Of a stretch of DNA of 64,000 bases, positions 33,830 to 42,987 are shown piece by piece. The stretch lies in the NCBI RefSeq assembly GCF_003311645.1, contig NZ_QEST01000129.1:62001-126000 (forward strand), written 5' to 3'. The first letter of the stretch is position 1. Each line of letters begins with the position of its first letter. This DNA is from Streptomyces sp. PT12. GTDB taxonomy: Bacteria > Actinomycetota > Actinomycetes > Streptomycetales > Streptomycetaceae. A model generated the notes under the pieces. That model was not told the DNA's origin, did no database searches, and was given only the letters and a program-made list of their open reading frames with translations. The translations under genes were made by a program, and so were the position numbers.

Positions 33830-34387
33830 GTGTGCGCCGTGTCCCTACCTGCCCGAGAGCACCCGGCCGTGCCCCATTCTGGAGGAGTGAGCGACGAGGA
33901 GTTCCGCGGCGCCCTCTCCCGGCTCGCGGCCGGGGTCGTGCTGGTGACCGCGCACGACGACGAGGACGGGCCGAGCGGCGCCCCCGCGGGCATGACGGCG
34001 ACCGCGTTCATGTCGGTGTCCCTCGACCCGCCGCTCGTGCTGGCGGGCGTGCGCACGGGCTCGCGCATGGACGACGTGCTCGAACGCCAGCCGCTGTGGG
34101 CGGCGTCCCTGCTCGGGGACTCCCACCGCGCGACGGCGGGCCGCTTCGCGATGAAGGGGCGGCTCAGCGACCGGCTGCTGTTCAGGGACGTGCCGCACCG
34201 GCTCGGCGAGGTCACCGGGGCGCCGCTGCTGACCGACGCGCTTGCCACCGTCGAGTGCAGGACCGAGCAGCGCGTGGCCGCGGGCGACCACACCCTGGTG
34301 ATCGGCCGCGTGCTGGCCGCCGAGCTGCCGGCGACGGGCGCGGGACCCCTGCTCTACTACCGGGCGGCCTACCGCTCGCTGGGCTGA
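33830..34387 (+). CDS. Flavin reductase family protein
   Basis: About 185 aa; I chose GTG 33830 because GGGGAG lies 5 bases upstream, while GTG 33839 and GTG 33887 are alternatives. The FMN-binding split-barrel reductase pattern is evident: RGALSRLAAGVVLVTAHDD, GMTATAFMSVSLDPPLVLAGVR, LWAASLLGDSHRATAGRFAMKG, LATVECRTEQRVAAGDHTLVIG and LLYYRAAYRSLG. Such proteins supply reduced FMN to two-component monooxygenases or act alone. A CRP-like palindrome lies upstream, shared with divergent cdgB. Converges on arfB. Confidence 0.88.
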   Translation: MCAVSLPAREHPAVPHSGGVSDEEFRGALSRLAAGVVLVTAHDDEDGPSGAPAGMTATAFMSVSLDPPLVLAGVRTGSRMDDVLERQPLWAASLLGDSHRATAGRFAMKGRLSDRLLFRDVPHRLGEVTGAPLLTDALATVECRTEQRVAAGDHTLVIGRVLAAELPATGAGPLLYYRAAYRSLG

Positions 34388-34428
34388 GGGAGCGCTCCCC
34401 CGGGGCGCTGCCCCGCTCACTCCCAGGC

Positions 34429-34860
34429 TCACTCCCAGCCGCCCCGGCGCGACCTGCCGCGCTTCACCTCGGCGCGGCGGCGCTTGTCCGCGAGGCGCCG
34501 CTCGGTCACCCGGCGCGGCGTGCCGCGTGGCCTGCGGGCCCTGGGCGGCGGCGCGGACGCCTCGGCGAGGAGCGAGGCGAGGCGGCGCGCGGCCGTCTCG
34601 CGGTTACGCCACTGCGAGCGGTGCTCGCTCGCGCGGACCGCGAGAACGCCGTTGTGCAGGCGCCCGGCGAGCCGGTCGAGGGCGCGCTCCTTCCACACGT
34701 CGGGCAGCGCGCGGGTGGCGCCGAGGTCGAAAAGGACCTCGACCTGGCTGTCGCTCGTGTTGACGTGCTGCCCACCCGGCCCCGACGACTTGGAGAAACG
34801 CCAGCGGAGCTCGGACTCGGGGAGCGAGACGGAGCCGCGGATGACATAGGGGCCGGACAT
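34429..34860 (-). CDS. arfB: Alternative ribosome-rescue factor (peptidyl-tRNA hydrolase ArfB/YaeJ)
   Basis: 143 aa from ATG 34860 (MSGPYVIRGSVSLPESEL). Release-factor-like hydrolase with the catalytic GGQ loop in RWRFSKSSGPGGQHVNTSDS, and a long basic C-terminal tail (RRVTERRLADKRRRAEVKRG) that in ArfB enters the empty mRNA channel of stalled ribosomes. It lacks the codon-recognition domain of RF1/RF2. Frees ribosomes stuck on mRNA lacking a stop codon. The gene is monocistronic, convergent with the flavin reductase gene and divergent from the terD-like gene. Confidence 0.93.
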   Translation of the reverse strand: MSGPYVIRGSVSLPESELRWRFSKSSGPGGQHVNTSDSQVEVLFDLGATRALPDVWKERALDRLAGRLHNGVLAVRASEHRSQWRNRETAARRLASLLAEASAPPPRARRPRGTPRRVTERRLADKRRRAEVKRGRSRRGGWE

Positions 34861-35010
34861 GCGTTCCATGGTCCCCCGCTCGGCCGCGCCTCGCACGCCG
34901 GTTTTCCCGAAACCCGCGTGGAACCCTCCTCCCCCCTCACATCGTTGGGGACAGTGAGAGTAACGTCATCGCAAAGGCGACCCTGAGCGACATGGAATAA
35001 GGGGATCTAC

Positions 35011-35586
35011 ATGGGTGTGAGCCTGTCCAAGGGCGGCAACGTCTCGCTGAGCAAGGAGGCCCCCGGCCTGACAGCCGTCACCGTCGGTCTCGGCTGGGAC
35101 GTCCGCACCACGACCGGTGCCGACTTCGACCTGGACGCGAGCGCCCTCGGCGTGAACGCGGCGGGCAAGATCGTGTCGGACCAGCACTTCATCTTCTACA
35201 ACAACCTGAAGTCGCCCGACGGCACGATCGAGCACACCGGCGACAACCTGACGGGTGAGGGCGAGGGCGACGACGAGCAGATCAAGGTCAACCTCGCCGG
35301 GCTCCCCGCGGAGGTCGACAAGATCGTGTTCCCGGTGTCGATCCACGACGCCGACAACCGCGGCCAGAACTTCGGCCAGGTGCGCAACGCGTTCATCCGC
35401 GTGGAGAACCAGTCGGGCGGCGTCGAGCTGGCGCGTTACGACCTGACGGAGGACGCGTCCACCGAGACCGCCATGGTCTTCGGCGAGCTGTACCGCAGCG
35501 GCGCCGAGTGGAAGTTCCGCGCGGTCGGCCAGGGCTACGCCTCAGGACTCGCGGGCATCGCCCAGGACTTCGGCGTCAACGTCTGA
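35011..35586 (+). CDS. terD: TerD-family protein (tellurite/stress, calcium-binding)
   Basis: 191 aa from ATG 35011 ([19 protein letters not shown]). Typical Ter[21 protein letters not shown] (the DxDxS-like calcium motif continues [12 protein letters not shown]), [20 protein letters not shown] with acidic [29 protein letters not shown], and [23 protein letters not shown]. In Streptomyces several TerD paralogues act in stress tolerance and development rather than tellurite resistance alone. Single gene with its own terminator at 35611. AAGGGGATCTAC precedes the ATG. Confidence 0.93.
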   Translation: MGVSLSKGGNVSLSKEAPGLTAVTVGLGWDVRTTTGADFDLDASALGVNAAGKIVSDQHFIFYNNLKSPDGTIEHTGDNLTGEGEGDDEQIKVNLAGLPAEVDKIVFPVSIHDADNRGQNFGQVRNAFIRVENQSGGVELARYDLTEDASTETAMVFGELYRSGAEWKFRAVGQGYASGLAGIAQDFGVNV

Positions 35587-35610
35587 GCCTGAGCCGACGC
35601 CTCGGGCGAC

Positions 35611-35642
35611 AGAAGGCCCCCCGGCGCTCCGGGGGGCCTTCT
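35611..35642 (+). terminator. Hairpin downstream of terD
   Basis: AGAAGGCCCCCCGG-CGCT-CCGGGGGGCCTTCT, a perfect 14-bp stem 24 bp after the stop; may also serve the convergent pentapeptide gene. Confidence 0.88.
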
Positions 35643-35662
35643 CCGTCCCCGCCCCCGCGGGG

Positions 35663-36328
35663 TCAGTCGGCCACCCGCACGCCGAGCTCCGCCGCCAGGT
35701 GCGGCGCCAGGTCGAGCAGCTGGCCCGGCGTGATCACCGCGCCCCTGAGCCGGTCGGCGCCGCGCAGCAGGCTCAGCCAGGCCGCGCCCCGCAGGTCCGT
35801 GTCCTTGCACGTCGCCGCCGTCAGATCGACATCGCGCAGGTCGCAGCCGTCGAACGAGACGCGCTCAAGACGCGCGCCCCCGAAGTCCGGCTCGGCCAGG
35901 ACGCAGTCGCGGAACGTGACATCGGTGAGCGTGGCCTGGCGGAGGTTGAGGTAGTCGATCTTGCCGCCCTCGATCAGCACGCGCTGGAGCGTGGCGCCGC
36001 TGAGCTGTATACCGCCGAGCCTGGCGTCCCTGATCTCCACGTCGCGCAGCGACGCCTCCGAGAGCGCTGTGCCGACGCCGCGCACATCCGTGAGCAGCGT
36101 GTCGACGAGCCGGGCGCGCTTCAACCCCGCCGCGTCGAGCACGCATCGGCGCAGCGCGCAGTCGAGGAAGCTCGCCCCCGGCGCCGCCGCGTCCGTCAGG
36201 TCGAGCCCGTCGAACTCCACCCCGTCGTAGTCCCCCGAGGGCTCCAGGCGCTCGCCGTCGAACGGGCGCAGCTCGGGGAGGGTCACATCAGGGCGCCGCG
36301 GGGGCTTGACCACATCTCGTTCCGCCAT
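35663..36328 (-). CDS. Pentapeptide-repeat protein
   Basis: 221 aa from ATG 36328 (MAERDVVKPPRRPDVTLPE); ATG 36337 (MGRMAERD) is possible. From about residue 40 to 190 the A(D/N)LxX pentapeptide pattern is clear (for example DYDGVEFDGLDLTDAAAPGA, SEASLRDVEIRDARLGGIQL, LNLRQATLTDVTFRDCVL, and CDLRDVDLTAATCKDTDLRG), giving a right-handed quadrilateral beta-helix. Such proteins can mimic DNA (as MfpA and Qnr do with gyrase), but nothing here shows that. Divergent from the quinone oxidoreductase gene. Confidence 0.88.
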   Translation of the reverse strand: MAERDVVKPPRRPDVTLPELRPFDGERLEPSGDYDGVEFDGLDLTDAAAPGASFLDCALRRCVLDAAGLKRARLVDTLLTDVRGVGTALSEASLRDVEIRDARLGGIQLSGATLQRVLIEGGKIDYLNLRQATLTDVTFRDCVLAEPDFGGARLERVSFDGCDLRDVDLTAATCKDTDLRGAAWLSLLRGADRLRGAVITPGQLLDLAPHLAAELGVRVAD

Positions 36329-36368
36329 GCGCCCCATCCTGCCGCCCGCCACTGACAACGCCTCCTTG

Positions 36369-36388
36369 ACTTCAAGAGAGCTTGAAGT
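36369..36388. promoter_or_regulatory. Operator-like palindrome at the quinone oxidoreductase promoter
   Basis: ACTTCAAG-AGAG-CTTGAAGT, perfect 8-bp arms, sits between a TTGACT -35 (36366-36371) and a TAGCAA -10-like hexamer (36388-36393). Placement and symmetry fit a MerR-type operator; no regulator gene is adjacent. Confidence 0.6.
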
Positions 36389-36438
36389 AGCAAGCTGCCT
36401 CACAGGCCACCACCGGGGGAGCGAGAGGAAGAACGCCC

Positions 36439-37443
36439 ATGCACGCCGTCCGTCTGCACGCCTTCGGGCCGCCGGAGAACCTCCGTTACGAGGAGGTGCC
36501 CGACCCCGAGCCAGGGCCTGGGCAGGTGAGGATCGCCGTGGCGGCGGCCGGGGTCCACGTCGTGGACACCGCGCTGCGCGCGGGCCCGCTCGGCGGGGCC
36601 TTCCCCGTGCCCGAGCTGCCCACCGTCCCGGGCCGCGAGGTCGCGGGCACCGTGGACGCGGTGGGCGACGGCGCCGACGCGTCATGGCTCGGCCGCCGCG
36701 TGGTGGCGCACCTGGGCATGGCCCCGGGCGGCTACGCGGAGCTGGCCGTCACCGGCGCCGACCGGCTGCACGCGCTCCCCGACGGGGCGCGGGAGGACCA
36801 CGCCGTCGCCATGGTCGGCACTGGGCGCATGACGATGGGCATCCTGCGCTTCGCCGACCCAGGGCCTGGCGACACCGTGCTCGTGCTGGCCGCGGCCGGG
36901 GGCATCGGGGCGCTCCTTGTGCAGCACGCCAAGCGGCGCGGCGCGGCCGTGATCGGGGCCGCGGGCGGCGAGGCCAAGGCCGCGGCGGTCGCCGACCTGG
37001 GGGCCGACCTGGCCGTCGACTACACGCGCGAGGGCTGGGCGGACCGCGTACGGGGGGCCTATGGCGACCGGCCCATGAGCCTGCTCTACGAGGGCGTGGG
37101 CGGCGCGAACGCTCTGGCGGCGCTGCGGCTGCTCCGCCCCGGAGGCGTCCATGTCACCTATGGCTCGTTCTCGGTCGAGCCGGGCGCGGGCGCGACGGCC
37201 GCCCTGCCCGAACGCGAGGCGGCCGAGCGGGAGATCGTCTCGCGCCCGGCGCTCGGGCAGCCGCTGCTGGACAGGATCGGCGGCCGGGAGAACCTGCCGG
37301 TGCTCGAGCGCGAGTCCCTGGCCGCGCTGGCCTCGGGCGCCCTCACGCCCTTGACGCACCACTTCGCGCTGTCCGACGCGGCCAGGGCCCATTGGGCGAT
37401 CGAGACCCGGGCCACCGTCGGCAAGGTCGTGCTGGTTCCCTGA
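36439..37443 (+). CDS. Zinc-type/quinone oxidoreductase (MDR family)
   Basis: 334 aa from ATG 36439 (MHAVRLHAFGPPENLRYEE). Medium-chain dehydrogenase/reductase of the NADPH:quinone reductase branch: GroES-like domain (TVPGREVAGTVDAVGDGADA), then a Rossmann domain (LVLAAAGGIGALLVQHAKRRGAAVIGAAGG) near residue 155. Catalytic zinc Cys residues are absent, as in quinone reductases. Probably reduces quinones or enals with NADPH during electrophile stress. Its promoter carries a perfect ACTTCAAG/CTTGAAGT palindrome suggesting induction by a MerR-like sensor encoded elsewhere. Confidence 0.9.
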   Translation: MHAVRLHAFGPPENLRYEEVPDPEPGPGQVRIAVAAAGVHVVDTALRAGPLGGAFPVPELPTVPGREVAGTVDAVGDGADASWLGRRVVAHLGMAPGGYAELAVTGADRLHALPDGAREDHAVAMVGTGRMTMGILRFADPGPGDTVLVLAAAGGIGALLVQHAKRRGAAVIGAAGGEAKAAAVADLGADLAVDYTREGWADRVRGAYGDRPMSLLYEGVGGANALAALRLLRPGGVHVTYGSFSVEPGAGATAALPEREAAEREIVSRPALGQPLLDRIGGRENLPVLERESLAALASGALTPLTHHFALSDAARAHWAIETRATVGKVVLVP

Positions 37444-37487
37444 CCGTACGGGGGCGGTCAGGGACCGAGCCGACATCACCGCCAAAC

Positions 37488-37562
37488 GATCAGCCGCAAC
37501 AACGGTCGGCCGCAACGACCAGCCGCAACGACCAGCCGCAATAACGATCAGCCACCCAACGA
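37488..37562. repeat. Degenerate 13-16 bp tandem repeats
   Basis: About five units related to GAYCAGCCGCAAC(AAC), for example GACCAGCCGCAAC at 37516-37528 and 37529-37541, fill the gap between the convergent oxidoreductase and alpha-galactosidase genes and reach the latter's stop codon. Confidence 0.75.
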
Positions 37563-39701
37563 TCAGATCCGGACGGCCTCGATCAGCACCAGTCGCTCGG
37601 GCCACTGGATGGGGGCGCGCACCCCGACCGTCGCCAGGGCGCGCCCCGGCAGCGTCACGCCCTCGTTCCACCAGGGCAGCGTGGCAGCGCGCGACCCCGC
37701 GAGCCGGTCGCCGGGGGCCAGCGGCGCGACCCGGTAGGTGGCGTCGGGGTCGAGCCCCGGCAGCGTGACGCGCCCTGGCGGCGAGACGGCGCTGGTCGCC
37801 ATCTGCACCCAGGCGTAGACGGCGCGCGAGCGGTCGTGAGCCACCACGCCGTGTGTCCACAGCGCCGGGTCCGGGTGGTCGCCGCGTACCACGGCGCCGC
37901 CGTGCAGCAGCGGGCGCAGCCGCTTGTACAGCGCGATCCACTCGGTGAGCGCCGCCCGGTCCTCCGGTGTCGAACGCGTCAGGTCCCACTCGATGCCGAA
38001 GTGCCCGAACAGCGCGGTCCCCGCCCTGAAGCCCAGGGCGTGCGTGCGCCCCGTGGTGTGCGCCGTGGGCGCCCCGACGTGCGCGCCCATCAGCTCGGGC
38101 GGGAGCAGCAGGCCGGTGAAGCGCTGGATCTGCTGGCGTTCGAGCGCGTCGATGCAGTCGCTCGTCCACACGCGGTCGGTGCGCTCCAGGATGCCGAGGT
38201 CGACGCGGCCGCCGCCCGACGAGCAGGACTCGATCTCCAGGCCGGGGTGCCGCGCGCGCAGCTCGTCGAGCAGCCGGTAGACGGCCTCGGTCTGGGCGTG
38301 CACGCCGGCGCGCCCCGTGGGACTGTGGCCCGCGTCGACCAGGTCGCGGTTGTGGTCCCACTTGAGATAGGTGAGCTCGTACTCGGTGACCAGCGCGTCA
38401 AGGCGCTCCAGGATGTAGGCGTACGCGCCGGCGTGGCCGAGGTCGAGGACCTGCTGGTTGCGCGACTCGGGCGGCAGCCGGTCGCCGGTGGCCAGGATCC
38501 ACTCGGGGTGGGCGCGGGCCAGGTCGGAGTCCGGGTTGACCATCTCGGGCTCGACCCACAGGCCGAACTCGATGCCGAGCGACCGCACATGGCGGGCCAG
38601 CGGGTGCAGCCCCCCGGGCCACACGCCCTCGTCCACATACCAGTCGCCCAGGCCCGCGCGGTCGTGGCGCCGCCCCCTGAACCAGCCGTCGTCCAGCACG
38701 AACCGCTCCGCGCCCACCTCGGCCGCGAGGTCGGCCAGCTTGGTGAGCTTGCCGAGGTCGTGGTCGAAGTAGACGGCCTCCCATACGTTGAGCGTCACCG
38801 GGCGCGGCGTGCGCGGATGGCCCTCACGCCCGCGCAGATAGCCGTGGAAGCGGGCGGCCAGCTCGTCGAGGCCGCGCCCCCAACTGCCGTAGACCCACGG
38901 GGTCGTGTACGACTCGCCCGCGCCCAGCGCCAGCTCACCCGCGAGCAGCAGCTCGCCGCCGCCCAGGATCGCGGCCCCGGTGTGGGTGCGCTCGGCCAGC
39001 GAGCGCTGGTTCCCGCTCCAGGCCACGTGCACGCCCCAGACCTCGCCCGACCTGAAGCCGAAGCCGCGCTCGCCCGCGACGTGCACGGTGGCCGCGTCGG
39101 TGCCGGTGCGGCCCTTGCGGTTCTCGCGCAGATGCGTCCCGATGGTGAACGCGTGCCGCTGCGGGGTGCGTTCGCGCAGGTGCCGCCCGGTCATGTCGAG
39201 TATCTCGGTGGCGCGCTCGGGCACGGGCAGGGTGAGAAGCACCCCGGAGAGGGCGAACGGCGCGCGATCGGCCGCCGCCGTGCTGCTCACGGTGGCGCGC
39301 TGGCGCACAAGGCCGCTTGCGGTCAGCTCGATCTCCAGGCGGAGTACCAGCGCGGCCGTGCGGTCCTCGGCGGTCACCGTGAGCGCCCGCTCGGCGGCCT
39401 CGACGGAGGTGACCGCGAACGCCGTGGAGAAGTCGGCGCCCGCGCGGTGCCCCGTCAGACCAGGGGTACCGAGCCAGCCCGCCGACTGCTCGGGCAGCAC
39501 CGCGACGGGGACGACGACATCCACGTTGTTGGAGGCGGTCTGCGGGACCTCCGCGCGGGCGAGCGCGGCGAGAACGCCCTGGTCGAGCCCGTCTCCCAGG
39601 TCATCCCCCCAGTGCAGGATCCGGGGCAGCCCCGCGCCGGTGCAGTCCAGCACGAGGCTGGTGCCGGCGGAACGGAGGTGGACGAGGGTCCCGTCGCGCA
39701 T
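37563..39701 (-). CDS. Alpha-galactosidase (GH36)
   Basis: 712 aa from ATG 39701 (MRDGTLVHLRSAGTSLVLD). N-terminal beta-supersandwich (about 1-280), a TIM barrel (about 290-610) and a C-terminal beta domain. Barrel signatures: LNVWEAVYFDHDLGKLTKLA, ERFVLDDGWFRGRRHD, GLWVEPEMVNPDSDL; nucleophile Asp in TYLKWDHNRDLVDAG; SCSSGGGRVDLGILERTDRV; and acid/base Asp in WTSDCIDALERQQIQ. No signal peptide, so it acts in the cytoplasm on imported alpha-galactosides. It is close to msiK, whose product energises sugar importers, but no ABC permease genes are adjacent. Confidence 0.95.
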   Translation of the reverse strand: MRDGTLVHLRSAGTSLVLDCTGAGLPRILHWGDDLGDGLDQGVLAALARAEVPQTASNNVDVVVPVAVLPEQSAGWLGTPGLTGHRAGADFSTAFAVTSVEAAERALTVTAEDRTAALVLRLEIELTASGLVRQRATVSSTAAADRAPFALSGVLLTLPVPERATEILDMTGRHLRERTPQRHAFTIGTHLRENRKGRTGTDAATVHVAGERGFGFRSGEVWGVHVAWSGNQRSLAERTHTGAAILGGGELLLAGELALGAGESYTTPWVYGSWGRGLDELAARFHGYLRGREGHPRTPRPVTLNVWEAVYFDHDLGKLTKLADLAAEVGAERFVLDDGWFRGRRHDRAGLGDWYVDEGVWPGGLHPLARHVRSLGIEFGLWVEPEMVNPDSDLARAHPEWILATGDRLPPESRNQQVLDLGHAGAYAYILERLDALVTEYELTYLKWDHNRDLVDAGHSPTGRAGVHAQTEAVYRLLDELRARHPGLEIESCSSGGGRVDLGILERTDRVWTSDCIDALERQQIQRFTGLLLPPELMGAHVGAPTAHTTGRTHALGFRAGTALFGHFGIEWDLTRSTPEDRAALTEWIALYKRLRPLLHGGAVVRGDHPDPALWTHGVVAHDRSRAVYAWVQMATSAVSPPGRVTLPGLDPDATYRVAPLAPGDRLAGSRAATLPWWNEGVTLPGRALATVGVRAPIQWPERLVLIEAVRI

Positions 39702-39850
39702 CTGTCATCCCCTGATCGATCCTGTTGAGACATGCGCGTTATTTCTATGGTCGGACATCGAGGCCCGTCAAGGGAGATCCCGGGCGCGAGGGGGCGGCCG
39801 AGCGGCGCGAACGGGCCCGGTGCGGGCCCGCGCGGGGGGTGCGGAGAGTG

Positions 39851-39927
39851 TGGAGCCGCCTGTCGGATTCGAACCGACGACCTGCTGTTTACAAGACAGC
39901 TGCTCTGGCCGACTGAGCTAAGGCGGC
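39851..39927 (-). tRNA. tRNA-Thr (anticodon UGU), CCA encoded
   Basis: Minus strand from 39927: acceptor GCCGCCT, D arm GCTC...GAGC, anticodon stem-loop GCTGT-CTTGTAA-ACAGC with anticodon TGT, T arm with GGTTCGAATCC, acceptor AGGCGGC, discriminator T at 39854 and genomic CCA at 39853-39851. Confidence 0.97.
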
Positions 39928-40023
39928 GACGGCTGGTCCAGGGTACACGGGCGCGAACAGCCGGTCGGTGGACGCGTAGGACGTCGCACCGATCATGCGA
40001 TCACTATTTTTGCGCACCGGCTA

Positions 40024-40053
40024 CTGACTTTCCCACCCGTTTCGAGTTAGGTT
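40024..40053 (+). promoter_or_regulatory. Candidate msiK promoter
   Basis: CTGACT (40024-40029), 18 bp, TAGGTT (40048-40053), leaving a leader of about 80 bases. No DasR box is visible here. The rest of the 39928-40138 gap shows nothing else. Confidence 0.4.
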
Positions 40054-40138
40054 CACTCAGCGTCCATTTACATGGCCGTCACACCTTCCTACTCGGATCG
40101 TCCGGCACGTTCCTGCCGGTAGAAGGAGACAGAGAGAC

Positions 40139-41278
<1,140 letters not shown>

Positions 41279-41280
41279 CC

Positions 41281-41328
41281 AGTTGAGCGACTGAGCAGTT
41301 GAGCGACTGAGCAGTTGAGCGACTGAGC
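41281..41328. repeat. 16-bp tandem repeat, three perfect copies
   Basis: AGTTGAGCGACTGAGC repeats at 41281-41296, 41297-41312 and 41313-41328, starting 3 bp after the msiK stop. The 3' end of msiK (GAGCGACTGAGCGACTGA) is related, so the array seems to have grown from the coding end. Confidence 0.95.
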
Positions 41329-41367
41329 ACCGGGCGGCTCCCCCGCCGCCCCTGTGTCAGGGCCATG

Positions 41368-41406
41368 AGGGCCGTGTTTCCGCACACGTTGCGGAAACAC
41401 GGCCCT
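41368..41406 (+). terminator. msiK terminator hairpin
   Basis: Perfect 17-bp arms AGGGCCGTGTTTCCGCA (41368-41384) and TGCGGAAACACGGCCCT (41390-41406) with a 5-base loop. Confidence 0.88.
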
Positions 41407-41532
41407 TCGCTCGTCAACGGCCCATCGAAAACCTGGGACAGCGTCACCCGCGAGGGTGGCGGAAGGTATCCCCACCACTACTCCTCGCTACCATTCTCCA
41501 AGCCCGTCACCGTCTCGCGAGGAAGACCTCAA

Positions 41533-41934
41533 GTGAATCAGGCACTCCGACACATCGGCAGAAGTCTCGCCATCGCCCTCCCGGCCGTCCTGGTGCTCTC
41601 CGGGACCCTCGCCGTCACCCACGTCCCCTGGGCGGGCACGCCCACCGAGACGCAGATGCTGACCGCCTCGGCCGAGCAACAGCGGCAGGCGCCCGAGGAC
41701 TTGCTGCGCGACCGGCTGGTCACCACGCTGCGCGCGGAGGACCCGGGCGCCGCGCTCACCGAGCTCCAGCGGGCCGTCGACCGCGACCCGGCCCTCGCGC
41801 CGCACTGCCAGGACATCGCCAGGGCGCTCGGCGAGGCGGCGGTGGAGAAATACGGCAGCCCCCAGCGCGCCCAGCAGCACGCGCGCCCCGTGTGCGACAC
41901 CGCGTACGCCTCGGGCGTCGCCGCCGCCGACTGA
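41533..41934 (+). CDS. Hypothetical secreted or membrane-anchored protein
   Basis: 133 aa from GTG 41533 (VNQALRHIGRSLAIALPAV), with GAGGAAG upstream. A signal peptide or N-terminal anchor (RSLAIALPAVLVLSGTLAVT, about 10-30) is followed by a helical region (EQQRQAPEDLLRDRLVTTL, LTELQRAVDRDPALAPHC, and IARALGEAAVEKYGSPQRAQ) with two Cys (HCQD and VCDT) that could form a disulfide outside the cell. I recognise no named family. It lies between msiK and a nucleotidyltransferase gene. Confidence 0.7.
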   Translation: MNQALRHIGRSLAIALPAVLVLSGTLAVTHVPWAGTPTETQMLTASAEQQRQAPEDLLRDRLVTTLRAEDPGAALTELQRAVDRDPALAPHCQDIARALGEAAVEKYGSPQRAQQHARPVCDTAYASGVAAAD

Positions 41935-42081
41935 CGGCCGACTGACGGCCGACCGACCGCCGACCAGGCGCCGACCCGGGTCCGACCGACCGCAGACCGG
42001 GGGCGCCCGACGACACGGCCGACGACTGAAGGGCCGCACCCGGCCGTTCTCCGCGATCACCGCACCGCATAGGCTGCCCGC

Positions 42082-42810
42082 ATGACGCAAGCCCCGCTCG
42101 ACGCCCCGCAGCCGACGCAGGCCGTGGTCCTGGCCGGGGGCCAGGGCTCGCGGCTGCGCCCCTACACCGACGACCGGCCCAAGCCGATGGTGGAGATCCC
42201 CGGCACCGGGGTGCCGATCATCGGCCACCAGCTCGCCTGGCTCGCCGCCGAGGGCGTCACGGACGCCGTCGTCTCCTGCGGGCACCTCGCCGAAGTCCTC
42301 CAGGAGTGGCTGGACTCCGCCGAGCTGCCGCTGCGCGTCACCACCGTCGTGGAGCACGAGCCACTGGGCCGCGGCGGCGGCCTCAAGCACGCCGCCGCCG
42401 CGCTGCCGCGCCCCGACGAGCCGTGGTTCGCCACCAACGGCGACATCTGGACCCGCTTCTCGCTGCGTGAGATGTCCGAATTCCACGAGGAGCGCGACGC
42501 GTTGGCCACCCTCGCGCTCGCCCGCCCGCGGATCCCCTGGGGCGTGGTCGAGACGGACGAGTTCGGCCATGTCCTCGACTTCATCGAGGCCCCGCCATCG
42601 CCCTATCTGATCAACGCCGGGATCTATGTCTTCGCGGCCGAGTTCACCAAGCTCCTGCCGGACCGCGGCGACCACGAGCGCACCACGTTCCCCCGCCTCG
42701 CGAGGGAACGCAGGCTCGCGGGCTTCCCGTTGCCGCAGGGCGCGTACTGGCGGGCCATCGACACCGCCAAGGACCTGACCCAGGCCGCGCGCGAGCTGAC
42801 GACCCCGTAG
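42082..42810 (+). CDS. Sugar nucleotidyltransferase family protein
   Basis: 242 aa from ATG 42082 (MTQAPLDAPQPTQAVVLAG). NTP-transferase fold: AVVLAGGQGSRLRPYTDDRPKPMVEI (nucleotide-binding), PIIGHQLAWLAAEGVTDAV, EHEPLGRGGGLKHAAAALPR, and FATNGDIWTRFS with the metal Asp. Resembles mannose-1-phosphate guanylyltransferase and glucose-1-phosphate thymidylyltransferase families but lacks the C-terminal beta-helix, so only the transferase domain is present. The sugar and nucleotide cannot be assigned. A 177-bp gap with nothing recognisable follows before the convergent DoxX-type gene. Confidence 0.9.
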   Translation: MTQAPLDAPQPTQAVVLAGGQGSRLRPYTDDRPKPMVEIPGTGVPIIGHQLAWLAAEGVTDAVVSCGHLAEVLQEWLDSAELPLRVTTVVEHEPLGRGGGLKHAAAALPRPDEPWFATNGDIWTRFSLREMSEFHEERDALATLALARPRIPWGVVETDEFGHVLDFIEAPPSPYLINAGIYVFAAEFTKLLPDRGDHERTTFPRLARERRLAGFPLPQGAYWRAIDTAKDLTQAARELTTP

Positions 42811-42987
42811 GCTCCCCCGTCCCGTCCGTGACCTCGCGCATCGAACGCTCCTCAGGCAGCGGACGGCGGCCACCGGGGAGCCGCGGCGCGTCCGGCGGCG
42901 GCAGCCGGGCCAGCTCGCCAACTCCGGGCGGCCGCCTGCCGGTCGCCCGCGCGGCGCACCCGTGGATCACCTACCCCAGAAGCTCAC

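Noticed and set aside
41281-41328. Possible CRISPR array (three spaced repeats)
   Set aside because: The 16-bp units are directly adjacent with no spacers and no cas genes are present; it is a plain tandem repeat.
42811-42987. Gene fragment between the nucleotidyltransferase and the DoxX-type gene
   Set aside because: Short open frames exist on both strands, but none has a convincing start or recognisable motif.
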